From contig BAAAJN010000013.1 in the NCBI GenBank assembly GCA_039527025.1, positions 1 to 64,000 of the forward strand: 64,000 nucleotides of DNA, given 5' to 3'. This document shows, one piece after another, positions 15,998-24,240 of the stretch. Under the pieces are notes generated by a model. That model had not been told where the DNA came from. It searched no databases and worked only from the letters and a program-made list of their open reading frames with translations. The DNA is from Microlunatus lacustris. Its GTDB lineage: Bacteria > Actinomycetota > Actinomycetes > Propionibacteriales > Propionibacteriaceae. The position numbers and the translations under genes were made by a program. The stretch's first letter is position 1, and the number at the start of each line of letters is the position of its first letter.

Positions 15998-16984
15998 GTG
16001 AGCGGGCCGGCCGTCGGTCTCGTGCCGCAGCTGGCGTTCCTCGACCCCGAGCGCCTGCTGATCCTGCTGGTCATCCCGCTGATGGTCGCCGCCTACGTCT
16101 TCGCCATGCGACGCAAGAACCGGCGCGGCATGCGGTTCACCAACACCTCGATGCTCGAGGTCGTGGTGCCCAAGCAGTCGCAGTGGCGCCGGCACGTCGC
16201 GGTGGCCCTGTCGCTGCTCAGCCTGATCACGCTGACCGCGGCCTTCGCCCGACCCAAGACCCAGGTGGACGTGCCCCGCGAACGGGCGACAGTCGTCCTG
16301 GTGATCGACGCGTCGCTGTCCATGCAGGCCACCGACGTGCAGCCGACCCGGCTCGACGCGGCCAAGCTGGCGGCGACGGAGTTCGTCGAGCAGCTGCCGG
16401 ATAAGTACAACGTCTCGGTGGTCTCGATGGCCGGGGCGTCGTCGATCCTGGTGCCGCCGACCACTGCGCACGACACCGTCGAGAACGCGATCAACAGCAT
16501 CGCCCTGCAGGACTCCACGGCCATCGGCGAGGGGATCGCCACCGCGCTGCGGGCGCTCTCCCAGGCTCCTCAGGACCCCGACGACCCGGACTCGGTGGCG
16601 CCCGGGGCGATCGTCCTGCTGAGCGACGGCTCCAACACCGTCGGTCGCGCCCCGCAGCAGGCCGCAGCGGAGGCGGGCGCCGCTGAGGTGCCCGTCTACA
16701 CCATCGCCTACGGCACCGAGAACGGCTACGTCGACCTCGACGGGGAGCGGGAGCCGGTGCCGGTCAACCACGAGGAGATGCAGCAGGTGGCGCAGCTCAG
16801 CAACGGGGAGTACTTCGCCGCCGCCACCGCCGACCAGCTGCAGACGGTCTACGAGAACATCGGTTCCGAGGTCGGCTACGAGAAGGCCGACCGCGAGGTC
16901 ACCGCCCGGTTCGCGGGCTACGGGCTCGCGCTGGCGGTGCTCGCGGCGCTGGGCGCCATCTCCCTCGGGGCGCGGTGGCCGTGA
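15998..16984 (+). CDS. VWA-domain membrane protein, BatA-like (copy 1)
   Basis: This 328-aa protein has two N-terminal membrane segments (about residues 17-37 and 65-85), a von Willebrand factor A domain with the complete MIDAS start 'VLVIDASLSMQATD' (Asp-x-Ser-x-Ser), 'LLSDGSNTVG' for the later Asp, and a C-terminal membrane helix 'GYGLALAVLAALGAISLGARWP'. It probably presents the VWA domain between membrane anchors as a substrate-binding partner of MoxR. The GTG start is 16 bases downstream of the DUF58 stop. The gene overlaps the next by one base. It is a tandem paralog of the following gene. Confidence 0.88.
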   Translation: MSGPAVGLVPQLAFLDPERLLILLVIPLMVAAYVFAMRRKNRRGMRFTNTSMLEVVVPKQSQWRRHVAVALSLLSLITLTAAFARPKTQVDVPRERATVVLVIDASLSMQATDVQPTRLDAAKLAATEFVEQLPDKYNVSVVSMAGASSILVPPTTAHDTVENAINSIALQDSTAIGEGIATALRALSQAPQDPDDPDSVAPGAIVLLSDGSNTVGRAPQQAAAEAGAAEVPVYTIAYGTENGYVDLDGEREPVPVNHEEMQQVAQLSNGEYFAAATADQLQTVYENIGSEVGYEKADREVTARFAGYGLALAVLAALGAISLGARWP

Positions 16985-17979
16985 TGACCGCGACCCTCCT
17001 GTCGACGGCGCCCGCGCTGGTGCCGATGCTGTCGTTCCTGGAGCCCAGCCGGCTCTGGCTGCTGCTGCTCATCCCCGCGCTGGTCGGGTTGTACCTCGCC
17101 CTGGTCCGGCGGGCCGGCCGCCGGCGGGCGGCGGTGGGCCGGACCATGTTCGACCTCGTCATCCCGCGGGACCGGACCTGGCTGCGGCACCTGGCCGTCG
17201 GGCTCTCCATCCTCAGCCTGGCCACGCTGACCCTGGCCTTCGCCAAGCCCAAGGACGAGGTGTCGGTGCCGCGAGAGCGGGCGACCATCGTCGTCACCAT
17301 CGACGTGTCGCTGTCGATGGAGGCGACCGACGTCGAGCCGAACCGGATCGAGGCGGCCAAGGGGGCGGCGGTCGACTTCGTCACCAGCCTGCCGCCCAAG
17401 TTCAACGTCTCGGTGGTCTCGTTCGCCGGCACCGCGGTCACCCTGGTCCCGCCGACGCTGGACCGGGGCGCGGCGACCGCGGCCATCCAGTCCCTCCAGC
17501 CGCAGCCCTCGACGGCGATCGGCGAGGGCATCTACACCTCGCTGGCCGCGCTGGCCCAGGTACCACCCGATCCCGACGACCCGGAGGCCGTCGTACCTGC
17601 CCGGATCGTCCTGCTCAGCGACGGCAAGACCCAGGTGGGCCGCACCTCCGCCGAGGCCGCGCAGGCCGCCCGCGCCCAGGACGTCCCGATCTACACGATC
17701 GCCTACGGCACGGCCGACGGCTACATCGAGGTGAGCGGCCGGCGCGAGCCGGTCCCGGTCGACCGCACCGAGCTCTCCCGGGTCTCCCGGGTCTCCGGCG
17801 GCGAGGCCTACACCGCGACGTCGGCCGGCCAGCTGAAGGAGGTCTACGAGGACATCGGCAGCTCGGTGGGCACGGAGAAGGTCGACCAGGAGGTCACCTC
17901 CCGCTACGCCGGCTTCGGCCTCGGATTCGCCATCCTCGCGGCCTTCGGGATGATCTCCCTCGGCGCGCGCTGGCCCTGA
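16984..17979 (+). CDS. VWA-domain membrane protein, BatA-like (copy 2)
   Basis: This 331-aa protein has the same order as copy 1: N-terminal hydrophobic segments, VWA domain with 'VVTIDVSLSMEATDVEP', 'LLSDGKTQVGRTSAEAAQAA', 'YTIAYGTADGYIEV', and C-terminal helix ending 'ISLGARWP'. The shared ends and motifs show a tandem duplication, now diverged to roughly half identity by eye. The ATG at 16984 shares its A with the TGA of the upstream gene; two GTG codons just upstream are possible alternatives. Two VWA proteins may form a hetero-oligomer with the MoxR ATPase. Confidence 0.88.
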   Translation: MTATLLSTAPALVPMLSFLEPSRLWLLLLIPALVGLYLALVRRAGRRRAAVGRTMFDLVIPRDRTWLRHLAVGLSILSLATLTLAFAKPKDEVSVPRERATIVVTIDVSLSMEATDVEPNRIEAAKGAAVDFVTSLPPKFNVSVVSFAGTAVTLVPPTLDRGAATAAIQSLQPQPSTAIGEGIYTSLAALAQVPPDPDDPEAVVPARIVLLSDGKTQVGRTSAEAAQAARAQDVPIYTIAYGTADGYIEVSGRREPVPVDRTELSRVSRVSGGEAYTATSAGQLKEVYEDIGSSVGTEKVDQEVTSRYAGFGLGFAILAAFGMISLGARWP

Positions 17980-17991
17980 GGACGCCCTCGT

Positions 17992-17997
17992 TACGCT
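17992..17997 (+). promoter_or_regulatory. -10 box of leaderless promoter (yggS)
   Basis: TACGCT ends seven bases before ATG 18005, and no ribosome binding site is present. It separates yggS transcriptionally from the VWA operon that ends 25 bases upstream. Confidence 0.5.
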
Positions 17998-18004
17998 CGA
18001 GGCC

Positions 18005-18700
18005 ATGACGTCGGTCGCGGAACGTGCCTCGCAGGTCCGGGAACGGATCGACGCCGCCTGCCGGGCGGCCGACCGGGACCCGGCGGAGGTCCGGCTGATG
18101 GCGGTCACCAAGACCCACGGCGTCGAGGTGCTGGAGCAGGCCTGCGCCGCCGGCCTGCGGCTGTTCGGGGAGAACCGCGTGCCGGAGGCCGCCGAGAAGG
18201 CCGAGCAGCTCGCCGACCGGGCCGACCTCGCGTGGGCGCTGATCGGCCACCTGCAGACCAACAAGGTGGCCAAGGCCCTGCGCTTCACCACCGAGCTGCA
18301 CACGCTGGACTCGCTGCGGCTGGCCGAGGCGCTGGACCGCCGGCTGCAGGAGCAGGGCCGCGGGCTGGACGTCTTCGTCCAGGTCAACACCTCCGGGGAG
18401 TCCGCCAAGACCGGCTTGGCGCCCGAGGAGGTGGAGTCCTTCGTGCTCGACCTGCGGCCGTACACCGCACTGAACGTGCGCGGCCTGATGACCCTGGCCG
18501 TCTACTCCGACGACGAGGCGGCCGTGGCGGCCTGCTTCGGCCGGCTGGTCGCGCTGCAGCGGCGGCTGCGCCAGCTCGACAACGCCCCCGGCTCCTACGA
18601 CGAGCTGTCGATGGGCATGTCCGGTGACTTCGAGCTGGCCATCGCGCACGGCGCGACCACGGTCCGGGTGGGCCAGACGCTCTTCGGCGCCCGGCTGTGA
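18005..18700 (+). CDS. yggS: YggS/PROSC family PLP homeostasis protein
   Basis: This 231-aa PLP-binding alanine-racemase-fold protein keeps pyridoxal phosphate balanced in the cytoplasm. The PLP lysine is Lys36 in 'LMAVTKTHGVEVL'. Other family blocks are 'LFGENRVPEAAEKAEQL', 'WALIGHLQTNKVAKAL', 'VQVNTSGESAKTGL', 'GLMTLAVY' and the phosphate-binding end 'SMGMSGDFELAIAHGATTVRVGQTLFG'. Length and motifs are complete. In many actinobacteria yggS lies near the division genes; here it does not, following the VWA operon instead. Start ATG 18005 with a leaderless -10 box at 17992. Confidence 0.93.
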   Translation: MTSVAERASQVRERIDAACRAADRDPAEVRLMAVTKTHGVEVLEQACAAGLRLFGENRVPEAAEKAEQLADRADLAWALIGHLQTNKVAKALRFTTELHTLDSLRLAEALDRRLQEQGRGLDVFVQVNTSGESAKTGLAPEEVESFVLDLRPYTALNVRGLMTLAVYSDDEAAVAACFGRLVALQRRLRQLDNAPGSYDELSMGMSGDFELAIAHGATTVRVGQTLFGARL

Positions 18701-18759
18701 TTCTGGCCTCGCTCCGCTCGGCCGCGGACGGGGCTCGGACCCTCCGACGTCGTCGTCGC

Positions 18760-18785
18760 GGGGAGACGGAAGAACGTGTCTCCCC
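18760..18785. terminator. terminator-like hairpin
   Basis: GGGGAGAC (18760-18767) pairs with GTCTCCCC (18778-18785) around a 10-base loop, between the convergent genes yggS and the S9 peptidase. There is no long T run, as is usual in high-GC actinobacteria. Confidence 0.5.
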
Positions 18786-18845
18786 TCCTCCTCCGCTCGG
18801 CGGCGCCCCGTCCGGCGGTGGTCCGGCGCGGGCGCGGGGGTCGGC

Positions 18846-20822
18846 TCAGGTCGCGGAGCCGTCCAGGTTCTCGATCTCCACCGGCGCCACGTCGTCGGCG
18901 GGGGTGAAGCCGAACAGCCGACCGAGGAAGTACTGCTGGGCCTCCAGGGAGCGGCGGATGTTCTCGGCCCGGCGGAACCCGTGCCCCTCGCCCTCGAACA
19001 TGATCAACGCGACCGGCAGCCCCTTGCGCCGCGCCGCCTCGGCCATCTCCTCGGCCTGGGCGGGCGGCACCACCTTGTCCTCGGTGCCCTGCAGCAGCAG
19101 GATCGGCGCGGCGAGGGAGTCGACGTGGGTGAGCGGTGAGCGCTCCAGGTAGACGTCGCGGGCTTCCGGGTACGGGCCGATCAGGCCGTCGAGGTACCGG
19201 GACTCGAACTTGTGCGTGTCGAGGGCCAGCGCCTCGAGGCTCCCGATGCCGTACTGGCTGATCCCGGCGGCGAACACCGTCGTCGCGGTGAGCGCCCGCA
19301 GGGTGGTGTAGCCGCCCGCGCTGCCGCCCTTGACCACCAGCCGCTCCGGGTCGGCCCGGCCCTGGTCGCCCATCGCGCGGGCACCGTCGGCGCAGTCGGC
19401 CACGTCGACCAGTCCCCACCGGCCGGCCAACCGCTCCCGGTAGGCCCGGCCGTAGCCGGTGCTGCCGCCGTAGTTGACGTCCAGCACGGCGTAGCCGCGG
19501 GAGGTCCAGAACTGGTAGGAGAGCGAGAAGGCCGGCGAGCTGAACGACGTCGGGCCGCCGTGCGAGAGCGTGATCAGCGGGGGCAGGCTGCCCTCCGGAG
19601 CGGTGACGTCCGGTGAGGTGGGCGGGTAGTAGAACCCGTGCACCTCGCCCAGCGGGCTGGACCAGCTGACCGGCTCGGCCCGGGAGACCGCGTCGGCGGG
19701 CAGCTCGAGACTGCTGGAGCGTCGACGCTCGTCCCAGGCGACCGTGCCCCCGTCCAACGGCAGGGGGGCCACCGCCAGGGCGGCCGGCCGGTCCAGGTGC
19801 CGCAGCACGGCGGCCACCCGCCCCCCGCCGACGGCCAGCCCGGCCGCCTCGGTGCCCTCCGGGGTCTGCGGCGTCAGCTCCCCGGTCGCGATGCCGAGCA
19901 GGGCGACCGACTGGCGGCCGCTGCGGTTCACCGCGCAGACCAGCCGGTCGTCGTCGACGACGGCGTAGGGCGTCTGGCCCAGCACCCAGCCCGGCTCGCA
20001 GAACTCCGCCTCGACCGCGTGCAGCGGTCGTTCGGTGCCGCCCGACCAGGCGTAGAGGTTCCACCAGCCGGAGCGGTCGTCGACGAAGACGAGGGTGCCG
20101 TCCGGGGTCCACCGCGGCTGGACGGCGGACACCGAGGGCCCGCCCGCCACCGTCTGCACCTCGGTCAGCCGCCAGCCCGAACCCGCGTCACCGTCGAGGC
20201 GGCCGACGGCCAGCCTGGTGGCGTCCCAGGGCATCGCCGGGTGGTCCCAGGACACCCAGGCCAACCGGCCGTCCTCCGACAGCTCGGGGGTGGAGCAGAA
20301 GTCGGCCCCGCCGGCCAGCACGGTGCCGGGGTCGAGGTCGGCCTCGTCCGCGGCGGGTTCCAGGGCCACCGCGACGACGGTGTTCACGCACTCGCCCGGC
20401 CCGCGGTGGTCCTCGCGGACGGCCAGCACCAGGCCGCGCCGCGGGTGCACCCGGAGGTCGCCGTAGCGCAGGTCACCAGCTGGGGTGAGCGGCTGGGCCG
20501 AGCCGCTGCCGTCCACCCGGTAGAGCCGGCCGTCGGCCATCTCGGAGTAGACCAGCACCCCGTCCCGGACGTCGTGGGCGCCGCCGCCGTACTCGTGCAC
20601 CCGGGAGCGGACGTTGGCCGTGGTCGGGGTGACCTCGACGGCGTCGCCCCCGGTCAGCGGCGACCGCCAGACGCTGCACCGGCCACCCTGGTCGGCGTGC
20701 GCCTCGAGCCAGTAGAGGTCGTCGCCGTCGATGTGCACCTCGGCCAGCCCGACGCTCGCGGAGGTGAACTGGTCGACCGTCACGGGAGAGGGCCAGGAGC
20801 CGTGGGGCGCAGTGGTGGTCAT
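18846..20822 (-). CDS. S9 family prolyl oligopeptidase
   Basis: This 658-aa serine peptidase has an N-terminal beta-propeller (about residues 40-380, with repeated WD-like 'PRWTPDGTLVFVDDRSGWWNLY') and a C-terminal alpha/beta hydrolase domain. The catalytic Ser is in 'VVKGGSAGGYTTLRAL', Asp in 'LLQGTEDKVVPPAQAEEM' and His in 'EGEGHGFRRAEN'. 'LSHGGPTSF' forms the oxyanion region. It would cleave short peptides and has no signal peptide. I start at ATG 20822 because TAGGGT lies seven bases upstream (leaderless). It is divergent in neither direction: the MFS gene upstream is on the same strand, 52 bases away. Confidence 0.9.
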   Translation of the reverse strand: MTTTAPHGSWPSPVTVDQFTSASVGLAEVHIDGDDLYWLEAHADQGGRCSVWRSPLTGGDAVEVTPTTANVRSRVHEYGGGAHDVRDGVLVYSEMADGRLYRVDGSGSAQPLTPAGDLRYGDLRVHPRRGLVLAVREDHRGPGECVNTVVAVALEPAADEADLDPGTVLAGGADFCSTPELSEDGRLAWVSWDHPAMPWDATRLAVGRLDGDAGSGWRLTEVQTVAGGPSVSAVQPRWTPDGTLVFVDDRSGWWNLYAWSGGTERPLHAVEAEFCEPGWVLGQTPYAVVDDDRLVCAVNRSGRQSVALLGIATGELTPQTPEGTEAAGLAVGGGRVAAVLRHLDRPAALAVAPLPLDGGTVAWDERRRSSSLELPADAVSRAEPVSWSSPLGEVHGFYYPPTSPDVTAPEGSLPPLITLSHGGPTSFSSPAFSLSYQFWTSRGYAVLDVNYGGSTGYGRAYRERLAGRWGLVDVADCADGARAMGDQGRADPERLVVKGGSAGGYTTLRALTATTVFAAGISQYGIGSLEALALDTHKFESRYLDGLIGPYPEARDVYLERSPLTHVDSLAAPILLLQGTEDKVVPPAQAEEMAEAARRKGLPVALIMFEGEGHGFRRAENIRRSLEAQQYFLGRLFGFTPADDVAPVEIENLDGSAT

Positions 20823-20829
20823 GGGGCTC

Positions 20830-20835
20830 ACCCTA
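20830..20835 (-). promoter_or_regulatory. -10 box of leaderless promoter (S9 peptidase)
   Basis: TAGGGT on the minus strand ends seven bases before ATG 20822, consistent with a leaderless transcript independent of the upstream MFS gene. Confidence 0.45.
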
Positions 20836-20874
20836 CGGAGGCCGGCCGGGGGCACCCCGGTCCGGAGGTGCGGT

Positions 20875-22206
20875 TCAGCGGGAGGCCGCGGCCGCCTCCG
20901 CCAGGGTCTGCGCCGCCGACGCCCGCCGCCAGCGCGCCTGGCTGACCACCGCCACGCCCGTCGCGAGCCCGGCCCCCAGCGCGGCTCCGGCGAAGGAGAC
21001 GCCGAGACCCTGGAAGTCGATCAGCACGCCGGCGATCGCGGTACCGGCCGCGGCGCCGGTGGTGTTGGCGGCCGACAGGAAGGCCTGCGCCTCGTTCAAC
21101 CGGTGGGCCGGGGCGAGGTGGTCCAGCAGGGCCTGCTGCATGATCAGCGTCGGCGCGATGGTCGCCCCGGTGACCACCAGCACGGGGAAGACGAGCCACA
21201 GGGGGACCTGGGGCAGGCCCATCAGCACGGCCATCACCGCCAGCATGAGGGCGAACAGGCCGAGCAGCGTGGGGACGGCCCGGCGCTCGTCGAAGGGCCA
21301 GGACCGGGCACCGTAGACCAGGCCGCCGACGGCGCTGCCCCCGGCGATGGCCAGGAAGAGCAGGCCGACCCGCTCGGTGCTGCCCAGCACCAGGTCTGCC
21401 GTCGCGGCCAGCGAGGTGTCCAGCTGCCCGAAGCCGATGCTCATGGCCAGCATCACCAGCAGCAGGGCGACGACCCCGGCCGCGGCCAGCGCCGAGCGGT
21501 GGTTGGGCACCGGCACCCCGTCGTCGTCGAGGGCCGTCGATCCGACGCCGGCCGGGCGGGCGCGGCGCGCGGCGCCCGTCGCGCAGTAGGCGAGGCTGCC
21601 GCCGGCCATCGCCGCGGCCGTGGTCAGCAGCGGCACGACCGGTCCCGAGATGACCAGCAGCAGGGACAGCAGGAGCGGGCCGCCGACGAACAGCAGCTCG
21701 ACGGAGGTGCCGTCCAGGGCGAAGGCCACCCGGCGCGAGGCCCGGTCGGGGAAGATCACCCGCCAGGACGAGCGGAGCGCCGGACTCATCGGCGGGTAGG
21801 CGAAGCCGCCGAGAGCAGCCAGCGCGATCAGCACCGCCGGGCGTGCCGTGCCCGTGGTGGCCAGTGCCAGGGCCACCACGAAGGTCGCGCTGGTCAGGGC
21901 GGTCGGCAGCAGCACCCGGATCTGCCCGAACCGGTCCATCATCCGTCCCCAGAGCGGGGTGCCGAGGGCGCTGCCGACGGCGTAGGCGCCGGTGACGAAG
22001 CCGGCGAGGCTGTAGGTGCCGCGCTCGGCCTCCACGAGCAGCAGCATTCCCAGCGGGGCCATCGACAGCGGCAGGCGGGCGACGAAGGCGGCCAGGAACG
22101 GGTTCCGGGCCGGTCCGTACCGCAGCAGCCGCAGGTACGCGCCCAGGCCGGTGCCCAGCTCGGCCGTCGGCCGGGGGGTGAGGGCGGGGGTGGGAGCGTC
22201 GAGCAC
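20875..22206 (-). CDS. MFS transporter
   Basis: This 443-aa protein has 12 hydrophobic segments in the major facilitator layout, with the loop 2-3 signature 'GTPLWGRMMDRFGQIRVLLP' near residue 85 and a cytoplasmic central loop around residues 205-235. It resembles drug-efflux or sugar-efflux type MFS proteins of actinobacteria; the substrate is unknown. The GTG start at 22206 (MLDAPTPA) follows an N-terminal cytoplasmic stretch of 45 residues before the first helix. It is divergent from the DUF2207 gene with a 100-base gap. Confidence 0.85.
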   Translation of the reverse strand: MLDAPTPALTPRPTAELGTGLGAYLRLLRYGPARNPFLAAFVARLPLSMAPLGMLLLVEAERGTYSLAGFVTGAYAVGSALGTPLWGRMMDRFGQIRVLLPTALTSATFVVALALATTGTARPAVLIALAALGGFAYPPMSPALRSSWRVIFPDRASRRVAFALDGTSVELLFVGGPLLLSLLLVISGPVVPLLTTAAAMAGGSLAYCATGAARRARPAGVGSTALDDDGVPVPNHRSALAAAGVVALLLVMLAMSIGFGQLDTSLAATADLVLGSTERVGLLFLAIAGGSAVGGLVYGARSWPFDERRAVPTLLGLFALMLAVMAVLMGLPQVPLWLVFPVLVVTGATIAPTLIMQQALLDHLAPAHRLNEAQAFLSAANTTGAAAGTAIAGVLIDFQGLGVSFAGAALGAGLATGVAVVSQARWRRASAAQTLAEAAAASR

Positions 22207-22294
22207 GGCCCCACGCTGCCACAGCGTCCGAACGGTTGCACATCGAAGTTCTCCGGCGCACCCCCACGTCCGCCGTCCCGACCTCCGGCTCTCC

Positions 22295-22300
22295 TAGCCT
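22295..22300 (+). promoter_or_regulatory. -10 box of leaderless promoter (DUF2207 gene)
   Basis: TAGCCT ends six bases before ATG 22307, and there is no ribosome binding site. Confidence 0.5.
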
Positions 22301-22306
22301 GGCCCC

Positions 22307-24145
22307 ATGAGACGTCTCGGCGTGAGCGCGGTCCTGGGTCTGCTCGTCCTGCTCGCCGTCCCGGGCACGGCGCACGCCGACGAGGACGACTGGACCATCC
22401 CGCGCTACGAGCTGACCGCGGTCGCGGCCGCCGACGGCACGGTGGACGTGCGGATCAGCTTCGACTTCGACTTCGCCGGCACCGAGGGGCACGGGCCCTA
22501 CGTCACCCTGCCCCTGCGCCAGGAGATCGCCGACGACCCCGACCACTACCGGGGCTTCACCGTCACCGACGTCACCGCCAGCAGCCCGAGCGGCGCCCCC
22601 GCGCAGGTGCAGACCGAGGAGGAGGGCGGCGCGCTCGCCATCCGGGTGGGCGACGAGGACGTCGAGGTCGACGGCGTGCAGAGCTACGAGCTCGGCTACC
22701 GGATCCGAGGGGTCGTCAACCCGGGCACCGGAGCGGCTGGTGGGGACGAGATCTTCTGGAACGTCGTCGGGGACCAGTGGGAGGTGCCGCTCAGCGCGGT
22801 GACCGTGCGGCTGACCGGCCCGACCGCGGCGGACGGCGCCCGCTGCTTCGTCGGCGAGGACGGCTCCGACCGGGCCTGCGCCGCCGCCGAGGTGGCGGGA
22901 GACACCGTGACGTACCGCCAGGACCTGGTCGAGCCGGGCACCGGGCTGACCGTCGTCGCCGCCTGGCCGGCCGGCACCTTCGTCGGGGCCGAGCCGCAGC
23001 TGCTCCCGCGGCGCAACCTCGGCAACACCTTCACCCTGGACCCGGTGACCGGCGGCCTGGCCGGCGTCCTCGCTCTGGTCGGCACCGGGGCGGTGGTCGC
23101 GCACGTCCGCCGACGGGGCCGGGACCAGCAGTACGTCGGCCTGACCCCCGGGCTGGGACCCGTCGGCGAGGGAGCTGCGGCCACCGAGGCCCGCTCGCGC
23201 CGCGCGCCCGTGGCCGTGCAGTTCACCCCACCGGACGGCGTCCGTCCCGGTGAGCTCGGCACGCTGCTGGACGAGGTCGCGCACACCCACGACGTGACGG
23301 CGACCATCGTCGACCTTGCCGTCCGGGGGCACCTGTGGATCGAGGAGGTCGGGCCGACCGGCGGGAAGAAGCGCACCTGGCGGCTGATCCGCACGGCGAA
23401 GCGGAACCGACCGCCCGAGGAGCTGCTGGCCTACGAGAAGCTGGTGCTGGAGCGGCTCTTCGGCTCCCGGTCCGAGGTCGCCCTCGACGACCTCGGGGAG
23501 TCGTTCGCCGGCGCGGTGGGCAAGGTGCAGGACGAGCTCTACGAAGCCGTCACGGCCCAGGGCTGGTTCTCCGCCAACCCCGCGAAGGTGCGCGGCCGCT
23601 GGTACGGGATCGGGGCGGCGGTGCTGGTGGCCGGCTTGCTGCTCACCCTGGTGCTGGCCCTGGCCGTCGGCTGGGGCCTGGTCGGCCTGGCGGTGGTGCT
23701 GGTCGGGATCGTGGTCCTGGTGACTGCTCACCGGATGCCCGCCCGGACGGCCGCCGGCAGCGCCGTGCTGGCCCAGACGCTCGGCTTCAAGCTGTACCTG
23801 GAGACCGCAGAGGCCGACCAGATCCGCTTCGAGGAGGGCGAGGACCTGTTCTCCCGCTACCTGCCGCACGCCATCGCCTTCGGCGTGGCCGAGCGCTGGG
23901 CCACGGTGTTCGCCGAGCTCGCCGCCCGCGGGCACGAGGTGCCCGACCCGGTCTGGTACGTCGGCGCCCACCCGTTCGTCTTCGCCGGGGCCGGCGGCAC
24001 CTCCTTCGCCGACTCCCTGGGAGCCTTCTCCGACGCGGCGACCAGCTCGATGACGGCGGCCACGGCCGGCACCAGCGGCGGCTCGGGGATGAGCAGCGGC
24101 TTCGCCGGGGGCGGGGTCGGCGGCGGCGGTGGCGGCGGCTGGTAG
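22307..24145 (+). CDS. DUF2207 domain membrane protein
   Basis: This 612-aa protein has a signal peptide (MRRLGVSAVLGLLVLLAVPGTAHA, residues 1-24), an extracytoplasmic beta-rich DUF2207 domain (residues about 28-235, with 'GPYVTLPLRQEI' and 'EIFWNVVGDQWEVPLSAVTVRL'), one membrane helix near residue 255, a cytoplasmic winged-helix-like part, two further membrane helices around residues 435-475 and a Gly/Ser-rich tail ending in a Gly run. This order is normal for the family, whose function is not known. The leaderless start at 22307 is supported by the -10 at 22295. Confidence 0.87.
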   Translation: MRRLGVSAVLGLLVLLAVPGTAHADEDDWTIPRYELTAVAAADGTVDVRISFDFDFAGTEGHGPYVTLPLRQEIADDPDHYRGFTVTDVTASSPSGAPAQVQTEEEGGALAIRVGDEDVEVDGVQSYELGYRIRGVVNPGTGAAGGDEIFWNVVGDQWEVPLSAVTVRLTGPTAADGARCFVGEDGSDRACAAAEVAGDTVTYRQDLVEPGTGLTVVAAWPAGTFVGAEPQLLPRRNLGNTFTLDPVTGGLAGVLALVGTGAVVAHVRRRGRDQQYVGLTPGLGPVGEGAAATEARSRRAPVAVQFTPPDGVRPGELGTLLDEVAHTHDVTATIVDLAVRGHLWIEEVGPTGGKKRTWRLIRTAKRNRPPEELLAYEKLVLERLFGSRSEVALDDLGESFAGAVGKVQDELYEAVTAQGWFSANPAKVRGRWYGIGAAVLVAGLLLTLVLALAVGWGLVGLAVVLVGIVVLVTAHRMPARTAAGSAVLAQTLGFKLYLETAEADQIRFEEGEDLFSRYLPHAIAFGVAERWATVFAELAARGHEVPDPVWYVGAHPFVFAGAGGTSFADSLGAFSDAATSSMTAATAGTSGGSGMSSGFAGGGVGGGGGGGW

Positions 24146-24183
24146 CCGTCGGCGCCGAGCTGGCGAGCCGCCGCGACGTCACC

Positions 24184-24240
24184 GGAGGGGCGCGGCCTCA
24201 CCAGCAGGGCGCGACGCCCCTCCCGAGGGCAGCAGCCCTC
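24184..24240. terminator. paired hairpins between convergent genes
   Basis: GGAGGGGCG (24184-24192) pairs with CGCCCCTCC (24215-24223). A second small stem GAGGGC (24225-24230) with GCCCTC (24235-24240) overlaps the stop codon of the gene on the minus strand. Together they may terminate both convergent transcripts. Confidence 0.4.

Noticed and set aside
20828..23971. Very long open frame (over 1000 codons) on the minus strand
   Set aside because: It runs antisense to the DUF2207 gene and out of frame through the MFS gene; the sequence is Arg/Gly/Pro-rich as expected of shadow frames at high GC.
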